Source: Hibiscus mutabilis (taxonomy: Eukaryota > Streptophyta > Magnoliopsida > Malvales > Malvaceae). From it: 64,000 nucleotides of DNA. A program made the position numbers and the translations under genes. The notes beneath the pieces are model-generated. The model searched no databases, had not been told where the DNA came from, and saw only the letters and a program-made list of their open reading frames with translations. The first letter of the stretch is position 1, and every line of letters starts with the position of its first letter. Where the stretch lies: the NCBI GenBank assembly GCA_019671005.1, contig CM033744.1, positions 16,980,128-17,044,127 on the forward strand. The letters run 5' to 3'. Below, piece after piece: positions 12,468 to 23,088 of the stretch.

Positions 12468-13573
12468 TGTTGAGCTCGAATTCTTTCAACCGTTTGTGTT
12501 GCCAAGTGGTGGAGAAGTGATTTCTTGGGTGATGGTGGTGGAAGCAAAAAGATAGAAAATTGAAACAAGAATTTTAGAGTGGTTCGGCTTTCCAACCAAA
12601 GCCTACATCCACTAACTTAGCTTCCCCACTAAGGATTTCCAAATTCACTCTTGAATTTCTTCCCCTTTTCTAGGCTTAGGAGGAAACCTTTACAACACTC
12701 AAAGCTTCTACCCCAAAGCTTGAGTAAACCCTCTTTACAAAGAGAAAAAAAAAGGCAAACTGAAAATCCCTCTCACTAGGTTGATGTTTGCACAATTAAA
12801 GCACTCACCCAATCCTAAAACACTTGAGCATATATAAACATTTAAGCTCACAAATGTTGTCTATACAAGAATGGAAAAAAAATAAGCTCTAAGACAATTT
12901 TGAATCATAATGTTGTTGACTTAAAGATCATTTGTTGTTGTTGAAGCTTGAAGGTCCCTTTTATACTCCCAAATAAGTTCCTAGCCGTTGGGATTGAATT
13001 GGAGCCATTGGAGACTCTATTTCCCGTAATAAATGCAGTTTTGTAGCCTTTTGTATAGGTACGCGGGTAGGCGTATCGGTACTGGTACTAGCCAGTATGC
13101 TCATTTCTGGCTACGCGTATCGGTACGCCTTGGTCCGTTTCGGTATGCCATATCGGAATGCCAGGGATCGTATCGGTACGATCTGCAATTCAAAAGACCA
13201 TTGGGAAATAGCCATTGGGGATGGTTGAAAATAGGATCAGTACGCGTATAAGCGTATCGGTACGCCTAGGGGCGTATCGGTACGATTTTTCGGTTCTAGA
13301 ATTTTCCTGTAGCAAAAACCCTTATCTGTATCGATACGAGGTGTAACTGTATGGTACGGACGTGTTGAAATTTGAAGTTTGGCTGCTTAAAAACATTTAA
13401 AACACTTCTGAAACCTTTCAAAAACTTCTCAAACTTATTTTCAAGTTGTTTGGACTTAAAAACATTTTTGAAATCTTTTCAATTTAGTCCAAAACTATTT
13501 TTCAATTATTATATCAAAACAAATATCCTAACAATTTATTTGGGCATTAAACCACTTTTTTTTACACTCAACA
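12468..13573 (-). repeat. 5' LTR of a minus-strand element with dyad-repeat core
   Basis: The ends are perfect 7-bp inverted repeats TGTTGAG...CTCAACA and a primer site abuts the left end, so this is the 5' LTR of a minus-strand element (1106 bp). The superfamily cannot be set without coding sequence; the primer type fits Copia and chromoviruses. The segment 13071-13365 carries repeated GTATCGGTAC words, listed separately. Short plus-strand frames at 13033 and 13372 are not thought to be genes. Confidence 0.65.
13071..13365. repeat. Clustered GCGTA-TCGG-TACGC dyad motifs
   Basis: Good matches start near 13071, 13115, 13166, 13251 and 13271, with weaker ones near 13147, 13331 and 13352. The best is GATCGTATCGGTACGATC at 13166-13183, with 7-bp arms. 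The centre TCGG is always in the same orientation and is not self-complementary. Spacing is irregular (about 20-85 bp), so this is not a simple tandem repeat. Confidence 0.75.
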
Positions 13574-15500
13574 TGATCCTAAATTAATTAAAACAAATAG
13601 GGAAAGGTCTTAGTTTGAATTTAATTTTAAATAATCAATAAAATAATTGAAAAATCGTAATAAAATCAAATTCTTGCATTGGACCTGTATCCATTTTTCA
13701 ACACGTGTTGTCTTCAGTAAAACAAACATATCTTGAGCTCCCGACATCCGATTGAGACATTTCAAGATGTGTTGGAAAGGTAACTGAAAGATGGTCAGTT
13801 CATAAAAAGATGTCCTGACCCAAAAAATGCCCGGATCCTATCGAAAATTCTCCATAAGTCCATAGTGAGATTTCCTTGCACGTAACTTGACTTTCTATAC
13901 TTATTGGACAAGATCTCTTGCAATCTTTCTATATCTGACGTGAATAGGATCTTCTGTAATCTGTAAAAATAAATAAAATAAATTGATAATAATAAAACTA
14001 AAAATAGGATTAAAAAATGAAAATAAAATAAAGTAAAATATGAAATAGACCAGATAAAAACACGTGAATACAAAGGTTCTGAATAACTCTATGAGACTAA
14101 CTATAATCTATGAGTGGAAATTGTAATTAAGTTCAACCCCTTCCCTAAAGCATTATGAAGCTTCTTCAAGAACCTCAAAGTACGTAGCAATGGACCATGA
14201 CGGCTACAATAGGAGGAAAAGTGACCGACAATGCAAAAAGGTGTTGAGAGGATTTAAGGGTTTTGAGGATGATGACAAGTCTATAGAAGAAAAAAAAAAG
14301 TTTTTTAAAATGTACACTAAGACCCGTAAACTTTTACACATAATTTAATTTAGTCCATAAAGTTCTAAAATTTACCAAATTGACCTTGAAGTTTTAGAAA
14401 ATTACAAATAAATCCCTAAAGTTTCCAAAATTATCATTTGCCTCCAAATTTAGATTTTTCACAATTTAGTCTTGAGTTCGTAACTTTCAAAATAAAGGCT
14501 CAAATATTTCAAAGAAAATTACATATTTGTACTTGAAACTTCTAATCTTTGTAATTTAGTCTTGAATTTCAAATTTTCAGTTTTAAACAGATCGATTCAA
14601 AATGATTTAAAATTTTAGCTCGATTTTGATCAAAACATAACTTGTTGATAAACACATACAGATTTATTTTAAAAATTTTATTGATAAATTTTGGGTTCAC
14701 TAACTGTCGAAGGTCGACACGACAACCAACGATGATGACGACGTCCAACAAAGCATGCTTGCCGGTTTATGAGTTTAGTTGACGAAAGAGATGAGAGGAA
14801 AGAGAGGGAAAGGGAGAGAGAATAAGAAAAATAAATACTATTATTTTTAATATCATGCCACGTGTCAATCAAATGTTAGTCTAAATATTTTTTTAAAATT
14901 TTAAAATTAATAATCATTTACTTTTATTTTAAAAGATTAAGGTTATAATTGAAAAATCAATAAAACATGGACGACTAATCTTGTTATTGTACCTTAAGTA
15001 AATGTAGATTTTTTTTTAAATAAATGCCACATGTAATTTTCTCACTGGTCCAAAAAAGATCTAGGTTAGATTTGGTCACGAAAATGGATAAACCTATTAA
15101 AAACGAAAATGTTCATGTATAAATTGAGAATGAAAAAAAACTAGATATATAACATTGAAGAATTGAATATACTTCATGTAGTAGAATGACATTTAACTCG
15201 TTCTTAAAATTAGACCAACTTAATTTATAATATAAAAATTAATGATTAAATTTGTTATTATGCTAATATTTTATTAAAATATAAAGTTAAATTAAATTTT
15301 TATTAACAATAATGGAACAACTTATATTTTTTTAATTCGGATGATTATTTTTTTAAATTTTTCATAGAAACTAGATGAAAAAACACTCTATAATTAGGAC
15401 ACTATTTGGGCTCCGTTGGATAAATAGGGTGTTTATGGATGAATTTTTAGAATATTGGGTATATTAAGGGACCTTTGGGAATCTATGACATTTTTTACAG
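13574..15500. other. AT-rich spacer without recognised gene
   Basis: Short phrases such as TTTAGTCC and AAAGTTT recur at 14330-14580 in the style of decayed plant repeats, but no termini, target duplication or coding exon was found. A purine/pyrimidine-rich stretch (GAGAGG units) lies near 14785-14825. Confidence 0.5.
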
Positions 15501-15511
15501 TGTAGGTTGAG

Positions 15512-15533
15512 AACGCCTCCTGTAAGAGGCGTT
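15512..15533. other. Short hairpin AACGCCTC-6-GAGGCGTT
   Basis: Perfect 8-bp arms with a CTGTAA loop. It lies about 440 bp upstream of the aspartic protease start. It might be part of an old repeat; similar GC-rich words (AAAACGCGCC) occur near 15826. No function is proposed. Confidence 0.4.
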
Positions 15534-15970
15534 TTCTATTTTTTAATATTTTTTAGACAAAAAACACTTGCAGAACGGACACTATAAAAAATACCATAAA
15601 ATTTTAAAATTTTCCCAACATACCTTATTTTTTTTAAACAACAATATTTATCAAATTTCTCGCACTATTTGAGTATTTTACACAAATTTTTTTAAAAAAA
15701 AAGTTTGAACAAACAGAGAAGAATTATTGGCACGTTTTCATAGTTTACAGAGGCAAGAAAGATACCTTGCACTCCTCGTGGTGCTTTAGCTCCTTTTACA
15801 AATAAAGACGCGTCATTTGGCGTTGAAAACGCGCCTTTCCCTACTTCTTCTGGTTTTGGTCTTTGTCTTTCCCACTTCTTTGAAATTTCAAGAAAAACCC
15901 TTGGGAAAAATAATTTTTTCAAATTCTTAGAGACAGAGGGAAGTGGGAAATTTGTTCGTGATTGTTGGGG

Positions 15971-16209
15971 ATGATGGATCTAAGGAGATTAGCTTTGTTG
16001 GCTGTGACTGTGGCGGCGATGGTGGTGGCTGAATTGGGTTCTGGTTGTTTAGGGAACGTGTTGACTTTAAATGTAAAACGTAAATTTGCAGGCCGAGGAC
16101 AGGATTTAAGTGCAATGAGAGCTCATGATATGCGTCGTCATGGTAGGCTTCTCTCGACTATCGATGTGGATCTCCCTTTAGGTGGCAATGGTCAACCTTC
16201 TGAAACTGG
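15971..16209 (+). CDS. Aspartic protease exon 1: signal peptide and propeptide
   Basis: It begins MMDLRR, then about 20 hydrophobic residues ending near GCLG, then a basic prosegment (VKRKFAGRGQDLSAMRAHDMRRHGR is the character; key residues are the repeated Arg and His). It ends in phase 2 before the donor GTTAGC at 16210. The 5' flank 15700-15970 is probably promoter and 5' UTR. Confidence 0.8.
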
Positions 16210-16389
16210 GTTAGCTTTTCATTTCTTTCTCTTTTTTCTACATATCTTTTGTTTGCATTTCTATGTTCCTTTGCTGGATTTTTTCTCCTGGATTATTTTT
16301 AGTTCCATGTATAAATATTTGGCTTCTTTTATATATGTTGTACTTTAAGGAATTCTTTTTGGAGTAAAATCGAACCAGGTGAAGGGAAT

Positions 16390-16569
16390 CAGGGACAGAG
16401 CAGGATTTGGGGTTAGGGGGCAAAATGTAAATGTTTGAAAGTAATGGGGTAAATTCAGAAATAAATTAATTTTTAAAACAATTTATATAGAATCATCAAA
16501 GTGAAAAAATAAAATTTTTCGGGGTAGGGGGCAATTGCCCCTCCCCACCCCTTAATAGCTCCGTCCATG
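16390..16569. mobile_element. 180-bp hAT-type MITE in intron 1
   Basis: The 8-bp target duplication AAGGGAAT is perfect (16382-16389 and 16570-16577). Terminal inverted repeats are imperfect: CAGGGACAGAGC and CATGGACGGAGC. There is no coding capacity. TSD length and TIR style fit hAT. Confidence 0.8.
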
Positions 16570-16959
16570 AAGGGAATTGTTATTTTTCCTTTCCAAATGA
16601 AATTTAGTTTGGCTGAATTTTGATGTTTCTGTATGATGATGGTTAATAATAGTAGTGTTTACTACTTATTGCATGAGATCCGATTGCGGCAAAAAAAGAT
16701 TTTTTAAAAAAAGTTTTCTTCTTTAGAGGGGCAAGTATGATTGAATTTATTATCATTTTCAATTTTTCTTTCAGTTTCTTCTTTATGTAGTTGAAAATTT
16801 TCAGCTGTTAAGTTAATAATTTTTTTTAAAGCTAAGATACTTGAAACGCATCTTACTTGAGATAATCGTAGCTTTATATTTAGCTGACTTGCTCTATTGG
16901 GTATATAAAAAGATGTTCAATTTTCTTTGCATCTAATTTATTTCTCGTTTTCTTTTCAG

Positions 16960-17498
16960 GCTTTATTTTGCTAAAATTGGATTAGGAAATCCATCAGAGG
17001 ACTATTATGTTCAAGTTGATACAGGAAGTGACATTCTATGGGTGAATTGTGCTGGATGTGACAAGTGTCCCACAAAAAGTGACCTTGGTGTATGTTCCTT
17101 TTATAACTTGACATTAATCTCTGTAGATTTATCACATATGTAACTGACACAAGTACTATGTCTACTATAAAGTTACAATTGTTTTGTTCTTTTTGAATTA
17201 TGATAAACTTTTGTTGAGAAAACATTTATTGTTTGGTTATTCTATGGCAGATAGGATTAACATTATATGATCCAAAGAGGTCCTCTACTTCTAGCCTGGT
17301 TTATTGTGATCAAGATTTTTGTACTTCGACATATGATGGTCCACTCCCTGGTTGCAAGCCCAGTCTTCAGTGCCAATATAACGTTGTTTATGGTGATGGA
17401 AGCTCAACTGCTGGATACTTTGTAAAGGATAACATACAATTGGAGCAGGTGACTGGTAACCTTCAGAGTAAATCTGCAAATGGGACTGTTGTTTTCGG
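16960..17498 (+). CDS. Aspartic protease exons 2 and 3: first catalytic lobe
   Basis: Exon 2 is 16960-17089 (acceptor TTTTCAG, donor GTATGT). Exon 3 is 17251-17498 (acceptor TGGCAG, donor GTGAGT). Exon 1 plus exon 2 total 369 bp, keeping frame. The active-site DTGS and the flap-region Tyr in VVYGDGSS are present, as are the Cys residues typical of plant atypical aspartic proteases. No damage is seen. Confidence 0.85.
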
Positions 17499-18354
17499 GT
17501 GAGTTGGAATTCTGATTTTCCAGGACAAAATTCAGTTTGCTGCCATTGTTTATGCTCCTTGTTCAAGAAAATGGCCCTTATAATAATGATTGGTATATTA
17601 GGAAGCTAAATGTTAGTAATTCACTTGAGTATAGCATTGGTTTGAGGCTGGCTTTCATTTAGTTTTGACCTAGGAGCATTTGTTTGTGACTATCATTTGT
17701 CCTACATTTGTCTGTTGTTCGTAAATAGATGGGTGGTTTCCTTTTGGCGCTTAAAGTCTTAATCAAATATTCATAGATTTGTTGATCATACTTATCACTG
17801 GTTATAGCTTACAAAGATGGTTTTATAGTCCTATGTTTTTGGCTTTAATGTAAGATACCATTTTGCCTGCTGTTGTGAAATATTAATTCTACTCATAGGT
17901 TAAGATCTTACCAGACATGGTAGAAAATGCGGGATTAATGCATATAGCCTTTGTGAATGGTTTTTTCCCTTGTTTATGTAACCCCTTTAAACACGGCCTT
18001 TTCTTCTTCTTCTTTTTTGCTCTTGCCATTTAATTACCGATTAACTAATGTATGGTGTGTATAATTTTGTGATACCTGGATTACAAGACATACTAATTGA
18101 GATCTTCTTCCTACCTCTTTCTTTTGTTTCTCACTGGCTATTGGAATTAGTTATGACTGATACATTCTCATTTATTATCTTAAGTTTCTGCTTAAGTTTT
18201 CTTGTGATTTTGGTGTCCATCCTTTTCTTTCTCTACTAGTTGTTCAACATGTTGTTGTGAACCATCCCCAAACACCAAAAGTAAAAATAGAAGTTTTTGT
18301 CAAAAAAGAAGAAATAAAAGTTGGTGGTGCTCTTTAGAGGTATTGACTCTAGAT

Positions 18355-19205
18355 CAGTGTAAAAAATGGCGCAAGACGCAATAAGGCGATAGAGGTTCTA
18401 TAGCCGAGGCGTAAGTCGCAAGGCGTAAGGCGTGCGCCTCATCGAAGTGAGACGCACTTTTTAAAAATTAAAAATGTTAAGAATCACTCATTGTTTCTTC
18501 CATTTTTTATGTTAATTGTGATTGTGTAAGTATATAATTTTAGATTGATAAATATCTAATTATATTAGATTCTTATTTATTATTTAATAAGAATATTTTG
18601 AAACTAAATTTATAAAAATTATAAAATAATTATTAAATTGTACAAATAATAAATTATAGTTAAAGATCTATTCATTTTAAGTGATTTTTTTCTTATTCAA
18701 TCTGAATGGGTCGGTGGAAGAGAGCACGTGTGGGACAAACTTGTCAAAAAATCCAAGCAGTAGGACCCACACCTCACCCTCCATTTACCCAAACCTCCTC
18801 TTCTTTTATTTTCCATTTACCCATCGGTTTCTCTCTCCTCCAGTCCTCTTCTTCTATTTTCCATTTGCCCATCGATTTCTCTCTCCTCCTCTTCTTCTAT
18901 TTTCTTCAACAGACCACACAACTCATTCTTCTCTTTTTGAGTTCTCTGGTTTCTTTCTCCACCACTTCTTCTTCTTCAACATATCCTTTTGGGTTCTTTT
19001 TTATTTTCCTTTTCAATTTCCCAAAGTTATTTTCAGTTTTCCCCAAGTTTAGATTAAGCGTAGAAAAGCAACGCCTCACCCGCCTCTAGTGCCTTTTGTG
19101 CGCTTCGTCACAATCAACTCGCCTAAACTCAAATGGGCGTTCAGGACCCGGCGCCCAACACTTTAGCGCCTAGGCGCGCCTTAAGTACGCTTTTTTATAC
19201 ACTGC
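18355..19205. mobile_element. 851-bp non-autonomous hAT-type element in intron 3
   Basis: The 8-bp target duplication CTCTAGAT is perfect (18347-18354 and 19206-19213). The ends are CAGTGTAAAAAATGGCG and, reversed, CAGTGTATAAAAAAGCG. Subterminal regions are full of GCGC/GGCG/AGGCG words on both sides, a common layout for transposase-binding sites. The interior is AT-rich on the left and CT-rich (TTCTTCTCC type) on the right; the open frames there (18681-19089) are low complexity and not credible proteins. Confidence 0.85.
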
Positions 19206-19255
19206 TCTAGATGGGCGCAGTCTGTTGATATTTGTTGGTTCTAGGGGTAGAGGGT

Positions 19256-19552
19256 GAAGAATACAGTCGTTATAAAAGATAAACTTCAAATATTGTAAAT
19301 ATTATTTGTTATTATCTGCTAACATTTTAGGATTAAGTATAAAGGGATAAAACTCTATCTCCTAGCATTATCTAGGATTCTTATCTCTTGTATCTTATCT
19401 TCTAGTTAGATTTAAATTTTAAATTAAGTAATTTGAATGTAACATAACTCTTTTGTATTCAGCCTATATAAAGGCTTTGTACCGATGCATTATTCAAGTC
19501 AATACATTTGAGAATTCATTCTCTCTACAAAATAGTCTTTCAATTATTAACA
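19256..19552 (+). repeat. Solo LTR, 297 bp, in intron 3
   Basis: It is flanked by GAGGG on both sides (19251-19255 and 19553-19557), begins TG (TGAAGAATAC) and ends CA (ATTAACA). A TATA-like CCTATATAAAGG lies at 19470-19481, giving plus orientation. Size and layout suggest Copia, but there is no internal sequence to prove it. It ends only 42 bp before the decayed exon 4. Confidence 0.65.
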
Positions 19553-19594
19553 GAGGGTTATCTATGTAATTTATAATTTCTATTTTTTGGTTAG

Positions 19595-20855
19595 GTGTGG
19601 TGCTAGACAATCCGGGGAACTAGGATCATCAAGTGAAGCACTAGATGGAATTATAGGATTCGGACAAGCAAATTCTTCTATAATTTCACAACTAAGATAG
19701 CTATAGGAAAGTAAAAAGAATTTTTCTACAATTGTTTGGATAATATTGATGGTGGTGGAATCTTTAAAAAATTAAAAGATGGTATCACCAAAAGTCAAAA
19801 CAAAACCTATTGTTCCAAACCTTATATTTAGCCTATCTTTAATTTCTTAGCTTTTTTCTTTAACCAATGGAATTCTCCAAACCATTAAAAATCTTTGAAT
19901 TTTTTTGGTTCTTTATCCATAAATAATTATTTCTATTTTAGTAATATTATTAGACAAGATTGTTTGGAATGATCTTGGATACAAAACTTAAATATTGCCT
20001 TCTTTATTTAGAATATGGAATGAGTTTTAGTTTATTTTTCCTATAGGTTAACATCAAATTATAGTCTATTGTCTAAAAAAAGTTGGCATTTTTAAATGAC
20101 AAGAAGTTACCTGTGAAGTTGTAAAGGTTGTAGTAATTCTTTGCATTGACTATAAATTGGATGATGACATTTGTGATTACACTCAAATCCAGGATTTGAT
20201 AGATCTCTATTATGTTGCAAATTTGAAACACCTATCTTAAATGTTAATAAAGAAATGTTCCCTCATGGATAAACAGAGTTAATCGGTATCCTTTTGTATT
20301 GTCTGCGTTCATTCTCATCTTATGCATGTCAATGTGAATGCGAATTAATCTTATCAAGTTCTTTTGTCCCAAATGAAGCATATGGAAATTAGGAAGAGAG
20401 CAATGTATATTTAGTTCATAGCTAAAATGTTTTCAAGTTTTTTTTTTTTTTTTGAAAAGGTAAATATTTTCAAGTTAAAGGTGCATCTCATCCTTAAGAA
20501 ACATTATAAAGGCTGTTGCAAATTTTAATTTGCCATTATTAAAATATTTCTAGTAAAGAGAAATGATCGACAAATTAAAAAATTTTGCTATTTACTTGAG
20601 TTTGGTCATTGGATTGCCTTGCGCTTTTTAGTTTTTTTTTAGGTTTTACTTTTTCATCAACGGTTTCGGGTTTTTGGTTTATAAGTTCATAATTATACTT
20701 TTATTGACAATCTTAGGGACATTACAATGTTGTAATGAAGGATTTGAAGTTTGGTTTGATATTAGGGTTACAATTTCCAAGTGATAGATTTTTGATAGCG
20801 GAGATCAAAAGGAACAATAGTTGATAGTGGTACAGTTTTAGCATATCTTCCATAA
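19595..20855 (+). pseudogene. Aspartic protease central exons, decayed
   Basis: The first decayed exon starts after TTTTGGTTAG at 19595 and joins exon 3 in phase to give FGCGARQSGELGSSSEALD, then GIIGFGQANSSIISQLR. Stops follow near 19697 and 19703, and later residues are recovered only by changing frame: CLDNIDGGGIF, then VSPKVKTKPIVPN near 19780-19820. A second exon remnant near 20710-20855 has HYNVVMKDLKFG and the second catalytic motif TIVDSGTVLAYLP, followed at once by TAA TGA. A possible trace of the next exon (DSFPTTVITLK, about 20965-21000) is weak. At least two frame breaks and four stops rule out a normal product. Confidence 0.75.
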
Positions 20856-22555
20856 TGAACAAAAAATAATTTATTTAACCACTAGTGAGAGCAATGTTAA
20901 AAACATTGATAATTACATTGATTTTCACGTTAAAATGACTAATTAAATTTATCTAACACAATTAGATTCTTTCCCCACAACCGTAATTACTTTAAAATTG
21001 AAAAATTCTTATGAATAATCAATTTACTTGTTTTTAAACTAATTTGGAAAAGTAAAAGAACTTTGCAATTTTACTTGCGTGTATATATGTGTTGAATGCA
21101 CATCACTTATATCATGATATGGATAATAGATCTATTTTAAACGTGATATGGATAATAGATCTATTGATGCAATATCTCTTTGCAATTTCTAATATTCCAA
21201 ATGTTACATTTCCGCTCAGATTTACTTTATTTTGAATATTTCATGCTTTAGTATTGTTGCTACCAAATATAAACGTTTTTATTCAATAATACTTGAGTTT
21301 TATAACTATTTATGTTGTTTTTATCCCAGTCTTATATCTCATTTTATATAATGAGCTCTCGTCCATCTAATTTTGTTCCTTATGTACCTTAATACTAACA
21401 ATAAAGAATGTGCATTTGACCAAGGATACATCTTTAAGAAAAAAATTAAGTAGTCAATATGTCTTGTGTAAGACTAAATTTTCTATGTTAGTTGTAGTAC
21501 AATCTCTTGATTCATCTTGAGTTGGATGAAAACACATTTGCTCGTTGCATATTTTTCTTTATTTTGAACCATAATGATTAGAAAGTTTTAAAGTTAACAT
21601 GGATCTCTCTACAGACTTGGAGAAGTGGTTCAAAATTGTAATCATTGATGATTAGTGTTTTTTCATCTTTCTTTTTTCAAAAAGATTTACGACATGTTTG
21701 TGACTTGTCATGAACATGTTTTTTAAAGATGAGAATTGTTGTTTGTTTTCTTTCTAAACTGTTGCTTCTTTGCTGCACGAGAAATCTTATGAGTGGGGAT
21801 TTGTAATATATTGCTCCTTCTTGTGCTTAAACATCAAATTCTTTATTGATAATCTAGTAAAAAACAAAAAGGAGAAGTCTCAATTTATTTTTTGTTTGAC
21901 ATTTTTTTTTTTCATTTCTTTACCTCAAGGTCCAATGATGTTGTTGCTATGATCAATGTTTTTCTTTCATTAATTCCGATGAATTACTTTGTTTGAGAAT
22001 TATTTCCTAAGTTTTTTTGCTATTTCTTCCTTGTGCTCATTCATTTGATGATGGATTTCAAATTGTAAAGTTCCATTTTGAAGGTTCATATGTTTTAACA
22101 ATTTACTCCTCTACTTCTATTTGTTCCAAAATACATAGTAACATAAACTTATTTCTTTGAATTAAATTTTATGATCCATGCACATTGGTTTTCTTTTTTA
22201 TATAGATTTTGGTATTTTGAAGTCTTGTAAGAAAAATCAAGTTAGACATTTAACAACCTTTTTTAATGTAGAATATTAACTATTAGTCCATAATAAAATA
22301 TTATGCTCAAGTATCGAATGTTGAACTTTTTTGCTCACCATAGTCATAATCTTACTGTGCAATTTATGTTAAGTTATTGTTCTCATCTATTATCATTATA
22401 GATGCAAATGAGTTAACTTCCAGAATTTGGCTAGGCCTATTGTTTCAGGCAATTTTTGCCACTTCCATATTAATATACCATTCACTAATTAATAGGGTAA
22501 AAAACGTGATTGTTCAAAAATCATTCTATCCACCTTTAAGATTCTTATTTTAAAC
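20856..22555. other. Intron-like AT-rich sequence of the aspartic protease locus
   Basis: No coding exon could be confirmed. A 21-base word (GATATGGATAATAGATC plus four bases) is duplicated at about 21117 and 21147. The expected exon for the chain between the second catalytic motif and EDTWCFGW should lie here or beyond 26775 but was not recognised. Confidence 0.4.
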
Positions 22556-22814
22556 TGTAGAAATCAGAGTTTTATTATAATTACCCTGTTAATTTCGATG
22601 TACAACAGAAAGTTCTTTTAAAGGCTTTTTACAAGGAGTTTTATCCTTAGTAATTAACTACAAGGATAGGACTTTTATCTCTTTACAAAGTTTAAATAAA
22701 ACTAAACTACTTGTTAGGATAAGATTACATCTCCTAATAGAATTATAACTTTACTAGGATAAGATTACAACTCCTAATAGAATTATAACTCTATTTTACT
22801 CGTGCTAACCAACA
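22556..22814 (-). repeat. Copia 3' LTR
   Basis: On the minus strand it runs TGTTGGTTAGCACG...TTTCTACA. It is preceded on that strand by the polypurine tract TTTGAGGGAGAG (22815-22826). An internal pair of near-identical words (AGGATAAGATTACA) stands about 45 bp apart in both LTRs. Confidence 0.92.
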
Positions 22815-23088
22815 CTCTCCCTCAAATGGCGTGTATATATTGTATGCACCGGTTTGGATGAAAGCACATCAAAGGTTGCTCTTGGTAGTGCCTTGGTGAA
22901 GATATCCGCAAGCTGGTCTTTGGTAGGAATGTAGTTCACCTTACAATCCCATTGTTGACCTTCTCATAGATAAAATGTCTATCTATTTCAATATGTTTGG
23001 TCTGTCATGTTGTTGCAGGATTCCTTGCAATGCTCATTGCCGATTGGTTGTCACTATAAATTTCAAACTCGTGAACTTCCATCCAACT

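Noticed and set aside
13795..14073. 92-codon minus-strand frame with hydrophobic Phe/Leu/Tyr run
   Set aside because: It comes from an AT-rich stretch with AAAATA runs and has no homology that I recognise; chance frame.
18681..19089. Two overlapping plus-strand frames of about 125 codons
   Set aside because: They arise from a CT-rich stretch inside a non-autonomous hAT element, with Phe/Ser/Leu-rich products and no domain.
17499..19594. Whether the TSD-flanked block at 19256-19552 is instead an LTR starting TGTTGATATT at 19223
   Set aside because: That start gives no matching flanks, whereas TGAAG...AACA is flanked by GAGGG on both sides.
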